Notes: a model not told the origin generated them from the sequence alone. 9,242 nucleotides of DNA from Flavobacteriaceae bacterium (GCA_013042825.1 JABDPL010000150.1:1-9242), one strand, 5' to 3'. Positions 1 to 6,141 are shown, counted from the first letter of the stretch. Made by a program: numbers and translations.

Positions 1-1
1 G

Positions 2-778
2 CCTCAATCTGGTGAAGTTGCCTTTGGAACTGGGCGTTCCTCTGAAAATGAAGCTGAAAGCCAATTTACAGCCGATGGCTAAAAAATCATTCCTGAGGAT
101 TACAAACGCTTTCGGCTATTTATCGAATTTGATGAAACCTACACACGTGAATTACTCCAAAACTTTCACAATACAGCAACTTCAGGATTTGATTATGGGC
201 TGGAAGCGAAAAGTCCTAGAGTAATATCCTCAGATGCGCATTGGATCCAGAATAATGATCCCTACTTGATACAAGCACATGCCTTTGATAACGATCTGAA
301 GATTCCATTGATCATCAAGGCTAATGAAGATTTGTTAGTCAATTTCAGGCTTGGCGACATTCAACATTTTGCTGAAGACCAGGGAATTTATCTGCATGAT
401 AAGGTGAACGCTATCTATATTGATTTACGTGACATTAATTATGACCTAATTCTCGAGGGAGGAGATTACGATAACCGCTTCGAAATCACCTTTAATAACC
501 AGGATACCCTTGAAGATGAAGAAGCGCTGTTAAAAGATCTTAGAATTTTCCAGGATAATGCGCAGCATCAATTCACGATTTTGAATCCAACCGCATTGCC
601 GGTTTCACAAGTAAAGATTTTTGATATGTCGGGTAAACTGATCTTAGATCAAATCGGGTTGAATACTCAGGATGAATATCATTTTTCTACAACCGGCATG
701 AGCGATGGTGTTTATATGGCGTTGATCGACCTTAAAAACGCAGGCTCGATCAATAAGAAGATCATCATTAAGAATTAA
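2..778 (+). pseudogene. T9SS-sorted secreted protein, 3' part, interrupted by an in-frame TAA
   Basis: The gene is cut by the left edge of the window and is read in the frame starting at base 2. The 26 codons before the stop (PQSGEVAFGTGRSS..., ending TADG) and the 231 codons after it (KIIPEDYKRFRLFIEFDET..., ending KKIIIKN) lie in the same frame and both read as protein, but TAA at 80-82 separates them. The downstream part has no ATG until deep inside the sorting domain and only a weak TTG at 266, so an independent gene is unlikely. The last ~80 residues (about 536-775) resemble a T9SS type A C-terminal sorting domain: the segment QVKIFDMSGKLIL, then SDGVYMALID, then a basic KKIIIKN end. Such proteins are exported through the inner membrane, then secreted or surface-attached by T9SS. 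The lost N-terminal part would carry any catalytic or adhesive domain, so the function is unknown. The stop may be a real nonsense mutation or a base error. Confidence 0.72.
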
Positions 779-805
779 AAAGTTAAGCCTTACCTATTCC
801 TCCGG

Positions 806-833
806 AACGGATTGAATTATCAATCCGTTTTTT
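806..833 (+). terminator. Rho-independent terminator after the T9SS gene
   Basis: A perfect 9-bp inverted repeat, AACGGATTG (806-814) and CAATCCGTT (821-829), encloses a 6-nt loop and runs into six T residues (828-833). It begins 28 nt after the stop codon of the T9SS gene and ends before the next gene, so it separates the two transcription units. Confidence 0.85.
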
Positions 834-862
834 GTTTCAATTCTCTCTAATTCATTATTTTG
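832..862 (+). promoter_or_regulatory. Candidate Bacteroidota-type promoter for the DUF2752 / CCC-motif pair
   Basis: TTG at 832-834 lies 21 nt before TATTTTG at 856-862, close to the group's -33 TTG and -7 TAnnTTTG pattern but one base short in the -7 element. The ATG at 867 follows only 4 nt later, so the transcript would have almost no leader unless ATG 873 or 888 is the true start. The sequence is AT-rich and chance similarity is possible. Confidence 0.4.
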
Positions 863-866
863 CGTT

Positions 867-1148
867 ATGCTTATGGCTGAATCTTTTATGTTTCCCTGCC
901 TGTGGAAGAAATACCTGCATATAGAGTGCATGGGATGCGGATTCCAACGATCGGTGGTCTTGCTCTTCCAGGGACAGTTTGAAGCAGCTTTTATCATGTA
1001 CCCGGCTGTTTATACACTGCTATTACTTTTCTCATTCCTGGGAATGCACCTCTTATTCAAATTTAAGTACGGAGCGAAAATTTTGTTAGTTTTGTTCATT
1101 GTGAACATAAGCATCATTGTTGTTAATTACATTTTTAAATTCATCTGA
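867..1148 (+). CDS. DUF2752 family small membrane protein (first copy)
   Basis: This 93-residue protein has the DUF2752 signature: PC at 10-11, then ECMGCGFQRS (C21, C24, R28), then a short amphipathic stretch and two predicted membrane segments at about 45-65 and 70-91. It is shorter than the second copy downstream because it lacks an N-terminal membrane helix. The usual CPGCG is CMGCG here. In-frame ATGs at 867, 873 and 888 are all possible starts; 867 or 873 keeps the residues before the PCL motif, which resemble the N-terminus of related proteins. The stop is 5 nt before the CCC-motif gene, so the two are probably co-transcribed. The biochemical role of the family is unknown; the paired cysteines could bind metal or take part in thiol chemistry (inference). 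Confidence 0.8.
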   Translation: MLMAESFMFPCLWKKYLHIECMGCGFQRSVVLLFQGQFEAAFIMYPAVYTLLLLFSFLGMHLLFKFKYGAKILLVLFIVNISIIVVNYIFKFI

Positions 1149-1153
1149 TATAT

Positions 1154-1489
1154 ATGGAAAAACAAACTCTACCTAATTCAACCCTTGTTCTTGTCATGGG
1201 TATTCTTTCTATAGTGGGTTGCTGCTGTTATGGGATTCCCGGGCTAATATGCGGGATTGTAGCTGTGGTTATCGGCCAGAAATCGACCAACATTTACAAA
1301 GAAGCCCCTGAAAATTATTCAGGATTTGACAATGTAAAAGCAGGGAAGATCATGGGAATCATCGGTATAGTACTGAGTATCCTATTCATGATTTATATCA
1401 TTTGGGTGATCTCTTTCATCGGATGGGATGCGCTTCAGGATCCTGAATTACTACAGCAGAAAATGGAAGATTTGCAGCGTACGGCATAG
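1154..1489 (+). CDS. CCC-motif small membrane protein
   Basis: This 111-residue integral membrane protein has three consecutive cysteines (C23-C25) in IVGCCCYGIPG inside the first hydrophobic segment, plus C33. It matches the layout of a flavobacterial family called CCC motif membrane protein: a short polar N-terminus, a glycine-rich hydrophobic hairpin at about 10-40, a basic/polar loop with the segment KSTNIYKEAPENYS, a second TM at about 65-90 and a polar tail. It resembles DUF4190 / dispanin-like proteins in architecture but has no established function. The gene begins 5 nt after the DUF2752 stop with no visible Shine-Dalgarno sequence and is followed by a strong terminator, so it is the last gene of a two-gene unit. 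Confidence 0.8.
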   Translation: MEKQTLPNSTLVLVMGILSIVGCCCYGIPGLICGIVAVVIGQKSTNIYKEAPENYSGFDNVKAGKIMGIIGIVLSILFMIYIIWVISFIGWDALQDPELLQQKMEDLQRTA

Positions 1490-1505
1490 TGGAATTATAA
1501 ACTTT

Positions 1506-1533
1506 AAGCGGCTTTAGGGCCGCTTTTTTTTTT
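1506..1533 (+). terminator. Rho-independent terminator after the CCC-motif gene
   Basis: The stem AAGCGGC (1506-1512) and GCCGCTT (1519-1525) encloses a 6-nt loop and leads into a run of ten T residues (1524-1533). It lies 17 nt after the preceding stop codon and divides the small-membrane-protein block into two transcription units. The stem is the same as that of the terminator near 2265. Confidence 0.9.
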
Positions 1534-1545
1534 GAAATAAATCCT

Positions 1546-1553
1546 TATTTTTG
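1546..1553 (+). promoter_or_regulatory. Candidate -7 element for the CD225 / DUF2752 pair
   Basis: TATTTTTG matches the Bacteroidota -7 consensus TAnnTTTG exactly. It lies just after the preceding terminator and 21 nt before the chosen ATG at 1575. No TTG is seen at the expected -33 distance; that region is the terminator T-tract. The call rests on the -7 element and position alone. Confidence 0.5.
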
Positions 1554-1574
1554 ATTTCAACTAAAACCAAACCA

Positions 1575-1865
1575 ATGGAAAACCAACCGATCAATCAAGA
1601 CCAGCCCACAAAACCAAATAATTACCTGGCACTTGCTATAATCAGTACCATACTTTGTTGCCTACCCGCAGGAATTGTGAGTATAGTATACTCAACCAAA
1701 GTTAATTCAGAATATTTTCAAGGTAATTATGAAGCTGCCGAACGCGCTTCGAAAAATGCCAAAACCTGGGGACTTGTTGCCATTGGCATAGCTGTACTGG
1801 GGTGGATTGTATATGTCGCCTTCTTCGGACTGGCGTTCCTGGGAGCTCTGGGAAGTGGCTATTAA
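1575..1865 (+). CDS. CD225/dispanin family membrane protein
   Basis: This 96-residue protein has the CD225/dispanin layout: a polar, proline-rich N-terminus, a first hydrophobic segment at 17-39 containing CCLPAGIVSIVYS (C28, C29, P31), the conserved stretch KVNSEYFQGNYEAAERASKN, AKTW, and a second TM at about 66-90. Eukaryotic relatives include interferon-induced transmembrane proteins, where the helix next to the CC pair modifies membrane curvature; bacterial members have no defined role. The start is ATG 1575, since upstream in-frame codons give no conserved residues and a -7 element lies 21 nt before it. The 3' end overlaps the next gene by 11 nt if that gene starts at GTG 1855, which implies translational coupling. 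Confidence 0.85.
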   Translation: MENQPINQDQPTKPNNYLALAIISTILCCLPAGIVSIVYSTKVNSEYFQGNYEAAERASKNAKTWGLVAIGIAVLGWIVYVAFFGLAFLGALGSGY

Positions 1866-2262
1866 GCCAAAGTATTTTTTGATCACACTGGCCGGGATCA
1901 TTATCCTGGCCATGGGGTCATTATATGTTTTTTTCGATCCTTCAGAAACGGCCATTTTCCCTAAATGCCCGTTTTTTTGGCTAACCGGCTTGTATTGTCC
2001 GGGATGCGGCAGCCAAAGGGCTATTTTCCATATTCTTCAAGGTGATATCATCGGAGGTATTCAATATAATATACTTCTCGCTTTACTCGGTCTCATCCTC
2101 CTCTACCAATTGATCTATTATGTTCTGAACAACCGACTGAAACGGCAGATCCGGAATTGGCTGTATATGCCTATGGTGACCAATACTATTCTTATTGTCG
2201 TTATTTTGTTCTGGATACTGCGGAACGTTCCGGTATATCCTTTCTCACTGCTCGCCCCATAA
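1855..2262 (+). CDS. DUF2752 family membrane protein (second copy)
   Basis: This 135-residue protein carries the full DUF2752 core: KCPF (C38), LTGLYCPGCGSQRA (C48, C51, R55), then a hydrophobic region. TM segments are predicted at about 7-26, 71-91 and 104-122. The cysteine spacing C-x9-C-x2-C is identical to that of the copy at 867. GTG 1855 is the preferred start because it places a short basic N-terminus (AIKPKYF) before TM1, as expected for the family; ATG 1813 would add 14 unlikely residues read out of frame inside the CD225 gene. The gene overlaps the CD225 stop and ends at a terminator shared with the converging rocD. The function is unknown. Confidence 0.78.
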   Translation: MAIKPKYFLITLAGIIILAMGSLYVFFDPSETAIFPKCPFFWLTGLYCPGCGSQRAIFHILQGDIIGGIQYNILLALLGLILLYQLIYYVLNNRLKRQIRNWLYMPMVTNTILIVVILFWILRNVPVYPFSLLAP

Positions 2263-2300
2263 AAAAAGCGGCCTGTTAGCCGCTTTATCCATTTTTTTTT
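2261..2300. terminator. Bidirectional terminator between DUF2752 and rocD
   Basis: The 8-bp stem AAAGCGGC (2265-2272) and GCCGCTTT (2279-2286) has a 6-nt loop. On the - strand it runs straight into seven U residues (complement of 2261-2267), a strong terminator for rocD. On the + strand a nine-T tract (2292-2300) follows after a 5-nt gap, so termination in that direction is probably weaker. The left A-tract begins inside the DUF2752 stop codon. Confidence 0.8.
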
Positions 2301-2306
2301 AATCGT

Positions 2307-3587
2307 TTAGTCCTCAAATTCTTTTAAGGTTCGCTTTATAATATCAAGACAGTCATGTAATTGTTCTTCGGTCATGACCAGGGGCGGGGCAAATCTTATG
2401 ATATTACCGTGGGTTGGTTTAGCCAGCAGGCCGTTGTCACGCAACCTCAGACAGATTTCCCAGGCTTTCTCGCTGTCTTCATCATCGTTGATCACTATGG
2501 CATTCAACAAGCCCTTGCCTCGGATCAGTTCAACCACCGAACTCGTTGAGATATAATCATCCATTTCCTTTCGGAAGATCTCACCCAAGCGCTCAGCATT
2601 CTCGGCCAAATGCTCATCTCGTACGACTTCAAGGGCCGCAATAGCTACAGCTGCCGCCACCGGGTTTCCACCAAAGGTGCTGCCATGATTTCCGGGCCTT
2701 ATAACATTCATAATCTCATTATTGGCTAATACGGCCGAAACAGGATATAAGCCACCGCTAAGGGCTTTACCAAGAACTAAGATATCGGGTTTTACATCAG
2801 GTGTTCCCGAACAATCCCTGTTCGGACAACTGCAGTTTCCGCAGCTGGCTAATAATCTTCCGGTTCTGGCAATTCCGGTTTGAACCTCATCAGCGATAAA
2901 AAGTACATTGTATTTTTCACATAAGGCCTTAGCCTTTAGGAGGTAATCGTCGTCAGGCATATTCACGCCTGCTTCTCCCTGAATCGGTTCGACAAGGAAT
3001 CCTGCAATATTCGGTGAACTCTCCAGAGCTGCCTCTAAAGCGTCGATGTCGCTGTAATCGATCTTGATAAATCCTTCCGTATATGGACCAAAATTCTTGC
3101 GTGCCAGGGGATCGCTGGAAAACGAAATGATCGTCGTTGTTCGGCCGTGAAAATTATTCTTGCACACTATGATCTCGGCCTTGTTCTGGTCTATACCCTT
3201 GACCTCATAAGCCCATTTCCTGCAGAGTTTTATCGCCGTTTCCACGGCTTCTGCACCCGTATTAATGGGTAAGAGCTTATCGAAATTAAAATACTCTGTC
3301 GCGAACTTCTCATAGCGTCCGAGCATATCATTATAGAAAGCCCTTGAGGTTAAGGTGAGCTCCTGTGCCTGTTCAATAAGGGCATTTACAATTCGCGGGT
3401 GTCCGTGGCCCTGGTTCAGTGAAGAATATGCCGAGAGGAAATCGTAATACTTCTTGCCCTCAACATCCCAAACAAACACGCCTTTTCCACGATTCAATAC
3501 TACAGGAAGAGGATGGTAATTCTGAGCACCGTACTTGTTCTCCAATGCCATAGCCTCCTGAGAGGAAATATGATCTAAAACAGCCAT
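2307..3587 (-). CDS. rocD: Ornithine--oxo-acid transaminase (ornithine aminotransferase)
   Basis: This 426-residue PLP-dependent class III aminotransferase moves the delta-amino group of ornithine to 2-oxoglutarate, giving glutamate semialdehyde (cyclising to pyrroline-5-carboxylate) and glutamate in cytosolic arginine/ornithine breakdown and proline synthesis. Visible motifs are the phosphate-binding NTGAEAVETAIK (from 109), NNFHGRT (144-150), EPIQGEAGV (from 200), IADEVQTG with the pyridine-binding D233, LGKALSGG with the PLP lysine K274, and HGSTFGGNP (301-309). The N-terminal SSQEAMALENKYGAQNY is typical of ornithine aminotransferases rather than ArgD or GabT, and full length agrees. An insert at 249-259 places four cysteines in CGNCSCPNRDC. 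ATG 3587 is the start; TAATTTG (3604-3598 on the - strand) is a weak -7-like sequence 10 nt before it. The 107-nt gap from the DUF6768 gene suggests separate transcription. Confidence 0.95.
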   Translation of the reverse strand: MAVLDHISSQEAMALENKYGAQNYHPLPVVLNRGKGVFVWDVEGKKYYDFLSAYSSLNQGHGHPRIVNALIEQAQELTLTSRAFYNDMLGRYEKFATEYFNFDKLLPINTGAEAVETAIKLCRKWAYEVKGIDQNKAEIIVCKNNFHGRTTTIISFSSDPLARKNFGPYTEGFIKIDYSDIDALEAALESSPNIAGFLVEPIQGEAGVNMPDDDYLLKAKALCEKYNVLFIADEVQTGIARTGRLLASCGNCSCPNRDCSGTPDVKPDILVLGKALSGGLYPVSAVLANNEIMNVIRPGNHGSTFGGNPVAAAVAIAALEVVRDEHLAENAERLGEIFRKEMDDYISTSSVVELIRGKGLLNAIVINDDEDSEKAWEICLRLRDNGLLAKPTHGNIIRFAPPLVMTEEQLHDCLDIIKRTLKEFED

Positions 3588-3694
3588 AACTAAAAATCAA
3601 ATTAATCAGTTGAATTAGCAATTCCTTCTTGTGGAGAGAAATCATCCTTTTTCAGTTTGCAAATTACTAAATATTCATTGCTTCTGAAATGCCC

Positions 3695-4078
3695 TTAACC
3701 GATCTTTTGTGAAATCGCCGATAATTGTAGTTCCAGTCTTTTTATTTCACGCATTAATACATTCTTATTCATTTGCATCCATGCAAATAACTTCAACATG
3801 GCAATTGCTATAAGGCTGATTGCAGAAATGGCTCCCCATCTCAACATGGTTCCAATGTCATCGGTATTAAAAAATTGAATCAAACAGTATACGAGCAATA
3901 CAAAAACTGCCACCATGATAACATTCATCATGACAATGAACCATTTCAGTTTACCACTAAAAAGCCCGCCAACCATTTGAAATAGATTCTGCTCGTCCAG
4001 TTCATCATAAAACCGGGCTTCCTCCTCATTAAGTGCTTTCTTAATGATGTCGTCAATATTTTCTTTTGATGTTTTCAT
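3695..4078 (-). CDS. DUF6768 family two-TM protein, candidate anti-sigma factor
   Basis: This 127-residue protein has an acidic cytoplasmic N-terminus of about 45 residues containing NIDDIIKKALNEEEARFYDELDEQ, TM segments at about 46-70 and 80-100, and a C-terminal heptad-like helix (LMREIKRLELQLSAISQ, 108-124). I recognise the family as DUF6768, which is found beside ECF sigma genes in Bacteroidota. Its ATG overlaps the sigma stop codon (ATGA, 4078-4075), so the two are almost certainly translated together. There is no HxxxCxxC zinc anti-sigma motif and no FecR-like periplasmic domain, so it would be an atypical membrane anti-sigma. That role is inferred from gene order and topology only. Confidence 0.8.
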   Translation of the reverse strand: MKTSKENIDDIIKKALNEEEARFYDELDEQNLFQMVGGLFSGKLKWFIVMMNVIMVAVFVLLVYCLIQFFNTDDIGTMLRWGAISAISLIAIAMLKLFAWMQMNKNVLMREIKRLELQLSAISQKIG

Positions 4079-4623
4079 AATATATGTTTTAAAATTTGTT
4101 TTAAATGTTCTCGTGCATAGAATAATCTCGATTTAACGGTTCCTGGGGAAATATTCAAAATGGTGGCAATATCCTGAATGTTATATTCTTCGGTATAAAA
4201 TAATCGAATTATTTCCTGCTGTTTTTCAGCTAAACCTTTTATAGCCTCCTGAGTTCTTAACAGAATGTCCTCTTTAGATTCATGCGTAGATTCACCCTGA
4301 ATTTGTCTTTCCGATAAACGCGCTGACAATCGCTGGGGCTCCCTTTTTCTTTTTCTGAGCCAGTCAATTGATTTATTTATTACGATGCGGTTTGCCCAGG
4401 TTTTGAAGGCATTAGGATCATCTAAAAACTCAATTTTATTTATAATCACCTGCCACGCATCTTGCACAATATCCTGAGCAGAATCTATATCCTTGGTGTA
4501 CATGTAGGCTCTGTGACAGAATTTAGCGTGCCAACGCTTGACCAGAAGTACCATAGATTTTTTATTTCCATTTTGATAATCAACAACCAAGTAGCTATCA
4601 AGAATGTCGGATTTCTTTCGCAT
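4075..4623 (-). CDS. ECF-type RNA polymerase sigma factor
   Basis: This 182-residue group 4 (ECF) sigma-70 family protein directs RNA polymerase to alternative promoters. Sigma region 2 lies at about 22-92, with the core-binding DIVQDAWQVI (51-60) and the -10 recognition part AFKTWANRIVINKSIDWLRK. Region 4 lies at about 128-178, with GLAEKQQEIIRLFYTEEYN followed by the helix-turn-helix IQDIATILNISPGTVKSRL (149-167). No region 1.1 or 3 is present, as expected for ECF factors. The start ATG 4623 gives a normal N-terminus and sits a few bases after a convincing ECF-type promoter, which suggests autoregulation. It overlaps the downstream DUF6768 gene by 4 nt. No SusC/SusD or FecR genes lie beside it, so the regulon cannot be inferred. 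Confidence 0.93.
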   Translation of the reverse strand: MRKKSDILDSYLVVDYQNGNKKSMVLLVKRWHAKFCHRAYMYTKDIDSAQDIVQDAWQVIINKIEFLDDPNAFKTWANRIVINKSIDWLRKRKREPQRLSARLSERQIQGESTHESKEDILLRTQEAIKGLAEKQQEIIRLFYTEEYNIQDIATILNISPGTVKSRLFYAREHLKQILKHIL

Positions 4624-4633
4624 ATCTAACCAA

Positions 4634-4660
4634 TAGACGTAATCGGAATTAAAAGGTTCA
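4634..4660 (-). promoter_or_regulatory. Candidate autoregulated ECF promoter of the sigma operon
   Basis: Read on the - strand, TGAACC (4660-4655) is followed after 15 nt by CGTCTA (4639-4634). The GAAC-type -35 and CGTC-type -10 at this spacing are the hallmark of ECF sigma promoters and differ from the TAnnTTTG housekeeping type seen elsewhere in the window. The start codon is 10 nt after the -10 hexamer, so the leader would be only a few bases long. Recognition by the adjacent sigma factor is an inference. Confidence 0.65.
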
Positions 4661-4720
4661 AAAAGAATGCTTTTTATTAAATATAAATCAATTAATCATC
4701 CATTTGATATTAGCGATTCT

Positions 4721-4728
4721 TATTTTTG
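4721..4728 (+). promoter_or_regulatory. rlmD: Candidate -7 promoter element of rlmD
   Basis: TATTTTTG is an exact match to the Bacteroidota -7 consensus TAnnTTTG. It ends 3 nt before the ATG at 4732, so the transcription start would fall on or next to the start codon and the mRNA would be leaderless or nearly so. The nearest upstream TTG (4704-4706) is only 14 nt away, shorter than the usual spacing, so the -33 element is uncertain. Confidence 0.55.
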
Positions 4729-4731
4729 CGC

Positions 4732-6141
4732 ATGGCCCGGAGAAATAGGAAAAAAGTATTTGAAAAGGTTGAAGTCGTCGACACGGCAAACAGAGGAAAG
4801 GCAGTAGCCAAAACCGGAGACGGCCAGGTCATCTTCCTTAATCATGCCGTACCCGGAGATGTGGTCGATATAGAGACCTACAAGAAACGGCGATCGTTCT
4901 ATGAAGGACGAGTTACAAAATATCACCGGTTTTCTGAGAAACGCACCGAACCGAAATGTGAGCACTTTGGTATTTGTGGCGGTTGCAAATGGCAAAATAT
5001 GAGCTACGACGCCCAATTGGAATTCAAGCAGAAAGAAGTTGAGAATAACTTAAAACGCATCGGGCAAGTCGATATTCCCGAAATCCTCCAAATCATTCCC
5101 TCCCCTGATATTTTTTACTACCGGAACAAAATGGAATTCTCTTTCAGTGATAATCGCTGGTTAAGCACGGAGGAATTGAATTCTTCTGTACAATTTGAGA
5201 ATAAGAACGGCCTGGGCTTTCATATTCCGGGGAAATGGGACAAGGTTCTCGATATCAACAAATGCTGGCTTCAGGCCGATCCATCAAACAGCATTCGCAA
5301 TGCAGTGAAGGACTTTGCAAATGCCAATAAGCTGTCATTTTTCGATTTAAGGGAGCAGAACGGCTTTTTGAGAACCCTTATGATCCGCACCTCCTCATCA
5401 GGAGAGATCATGGTACTGATACAATTTTATGAAGACCATGCAGACATGCGCGAAAGGCTGCTGGATCATTTGCAACATAGGTTTCCGGAAATAACATCAC
5501 TGCTCTATGTCATAAATACCAAGGCAAACGATACCCTTTATGATCAGAATGTGGTGTGTTACCATGGAAGGGATTACATTCTTGAGAACATGGAGGGGCT
5601 TTCGTTCAAAATAAATGCCAAATCATTCTATCAAACCAATTCGAAACAGGCTCTTGAACTATATAAAGTTGCCCGGGAATTTGCTGCTCTTTCAGGAACC
5701 GAACTCGTATACGACCTCTATACAGGTACCGGAACGATCGCCCAGTTCGTTTCAAAACAAGCGCATCATGTGGTAGGAATAGAATCGGTGCCGGATGCCA
5801 TAGAGGCCGCGAAAGAAAACGCACAATTGAATGCTATAAATAACGTTTCCTTTTTTGTAGGTGATATGAAAAATATGCTCAATGAGGATTTCATAAATGC
5901 TAATGGCAAGCCTGATGTCGTGATCACCGACCCGCCGAGAGACGGCATGCATAAAGATGTGGTTAAACAACTCCTGAAAATAGCGCCAAACCGCATCGTT
6001 TATGTAAGTTGCAACAGCGCCACCCAGGCCAGAGACCTCGCTTTGATGTCAGCTAAATATGATGTTAAAAAAGTTCAGCCTGTGGATATGTTTCCGCATA
6101 CCCATCATGTTGAAAATGTTGTACTTTTGGAAAAACGATAA
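4732..6141 (+). CDS. rlmD: 23S rRNA (uracil-C5)-methyltransferase, RlmD type
   Basis: This 469-residue SAM-dependent RNA m5U methyltransferase belongs to the RlmD/TrmA family; in E. coli RlmD methylates U1939 of 23S rRNA. It has an N-terminal TRAM RNA-binding domain (about 8-65), four cysteines placed as for the [4Fe-4S] cluster (C76, C82, C85 in CEHFGICGGC and C178 in INKCWL), the SFYQTN motif (298-303), the SAM-binding DLYTGTGTI (328-336), DPPRDG (400-405), and the catalytic cysteine C427 in YVSCNSATQARDL. The N-terminal ARRNRKKVFEKVEV is family-like, so ATG 4732 is preferred over TTG 4726, which lies inside the promoter element. It is divergent from the sigma gene and first in a four-gene overlapping string. 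The exact target uridine in this organism is inferred from family membership; an RlmC/RumB-like role is less likely given the TRAM domain. Confidence 0.93.
   Translation: MARRNRKKVFEKVEVVDTANRGKAVAKTGDGQVIFLNHAVPGDVVDIETYKKRRSFYEGRVTKYHRFSEKRTEPKCEHFGICGGCKWQNMSYDAQLEFKQKEVENNLKRIGQVDIPEILQIIPSPDIFYYRNKMEFSFSDNRWLSTEELNSSVQFENKNGLGFHIPGKWDKVLDINKCWLQADPSNSIRNAVKDFANANKLSFFDLREQNGFLRTLMIRTSSSGEIMVLIQFYEDHADMRERLLDHLQHRFPEITSLLYVINTKANDTLYDQNVVCYHGRDYILENMEGLSFKINAKSFYQTNSKQALELYKVAREFAALSGTELVYDLYTGTGTIAQFVSKQAHHVVGIESVPDAIEAAKENAQLNAINNVSFFVGDMKNMLNEDFINANGKPDVVITDPPRDGMHKDVVKQLLKIAPNRIVYVSCNSATQARDLALMSAKYDVKKVQPVDMFPHTHHVENVVLLEKR

Noticed and set aside
80..82. Programmed readthrough or recoding at the in-frame stop
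   Set aside because: The codon is TAA, not the TGA or TAG used for selenocysteine or pyrrolysine, and no downstream recoding hairpin is evident. A substitution or sequence error is simpler.
12..224. Open frame of 70 codons on + overlapping the start of the T9SS gene
   Set aside because: It overlaps the frame that continues into the sorting domain, and its product has no recognisable pattern. The base-2 frame gives the segment FRLFIEFDETYTRELL and the following conserved-looking residues, so this frame is a shadow.
794..997. Minus-strand open frame across the terminator and first DUF2752 gene
   Set aside because: It crosses a strong terminator hairpin and lies antisense to a recognisable CxxCGxQR gene; no protein family features.
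2307..3587. Assignment as acetylornithine aminotransferase (ArgD) or GABA aminotransferase
   Set aside because: The N-terminal ENKYGAQNYHPLPVVL pattern, 426-residue length and IADEVQTG/LGKALSGG context fit ornithine aminotransferase better, and no arginine-biosynthesis genes are adjacent.
5606..5996. Several minus-strand open frames inside rlmD
   Set aside because: They are antisense to the conserved catalytic domain of RlmD and show no family motifs.
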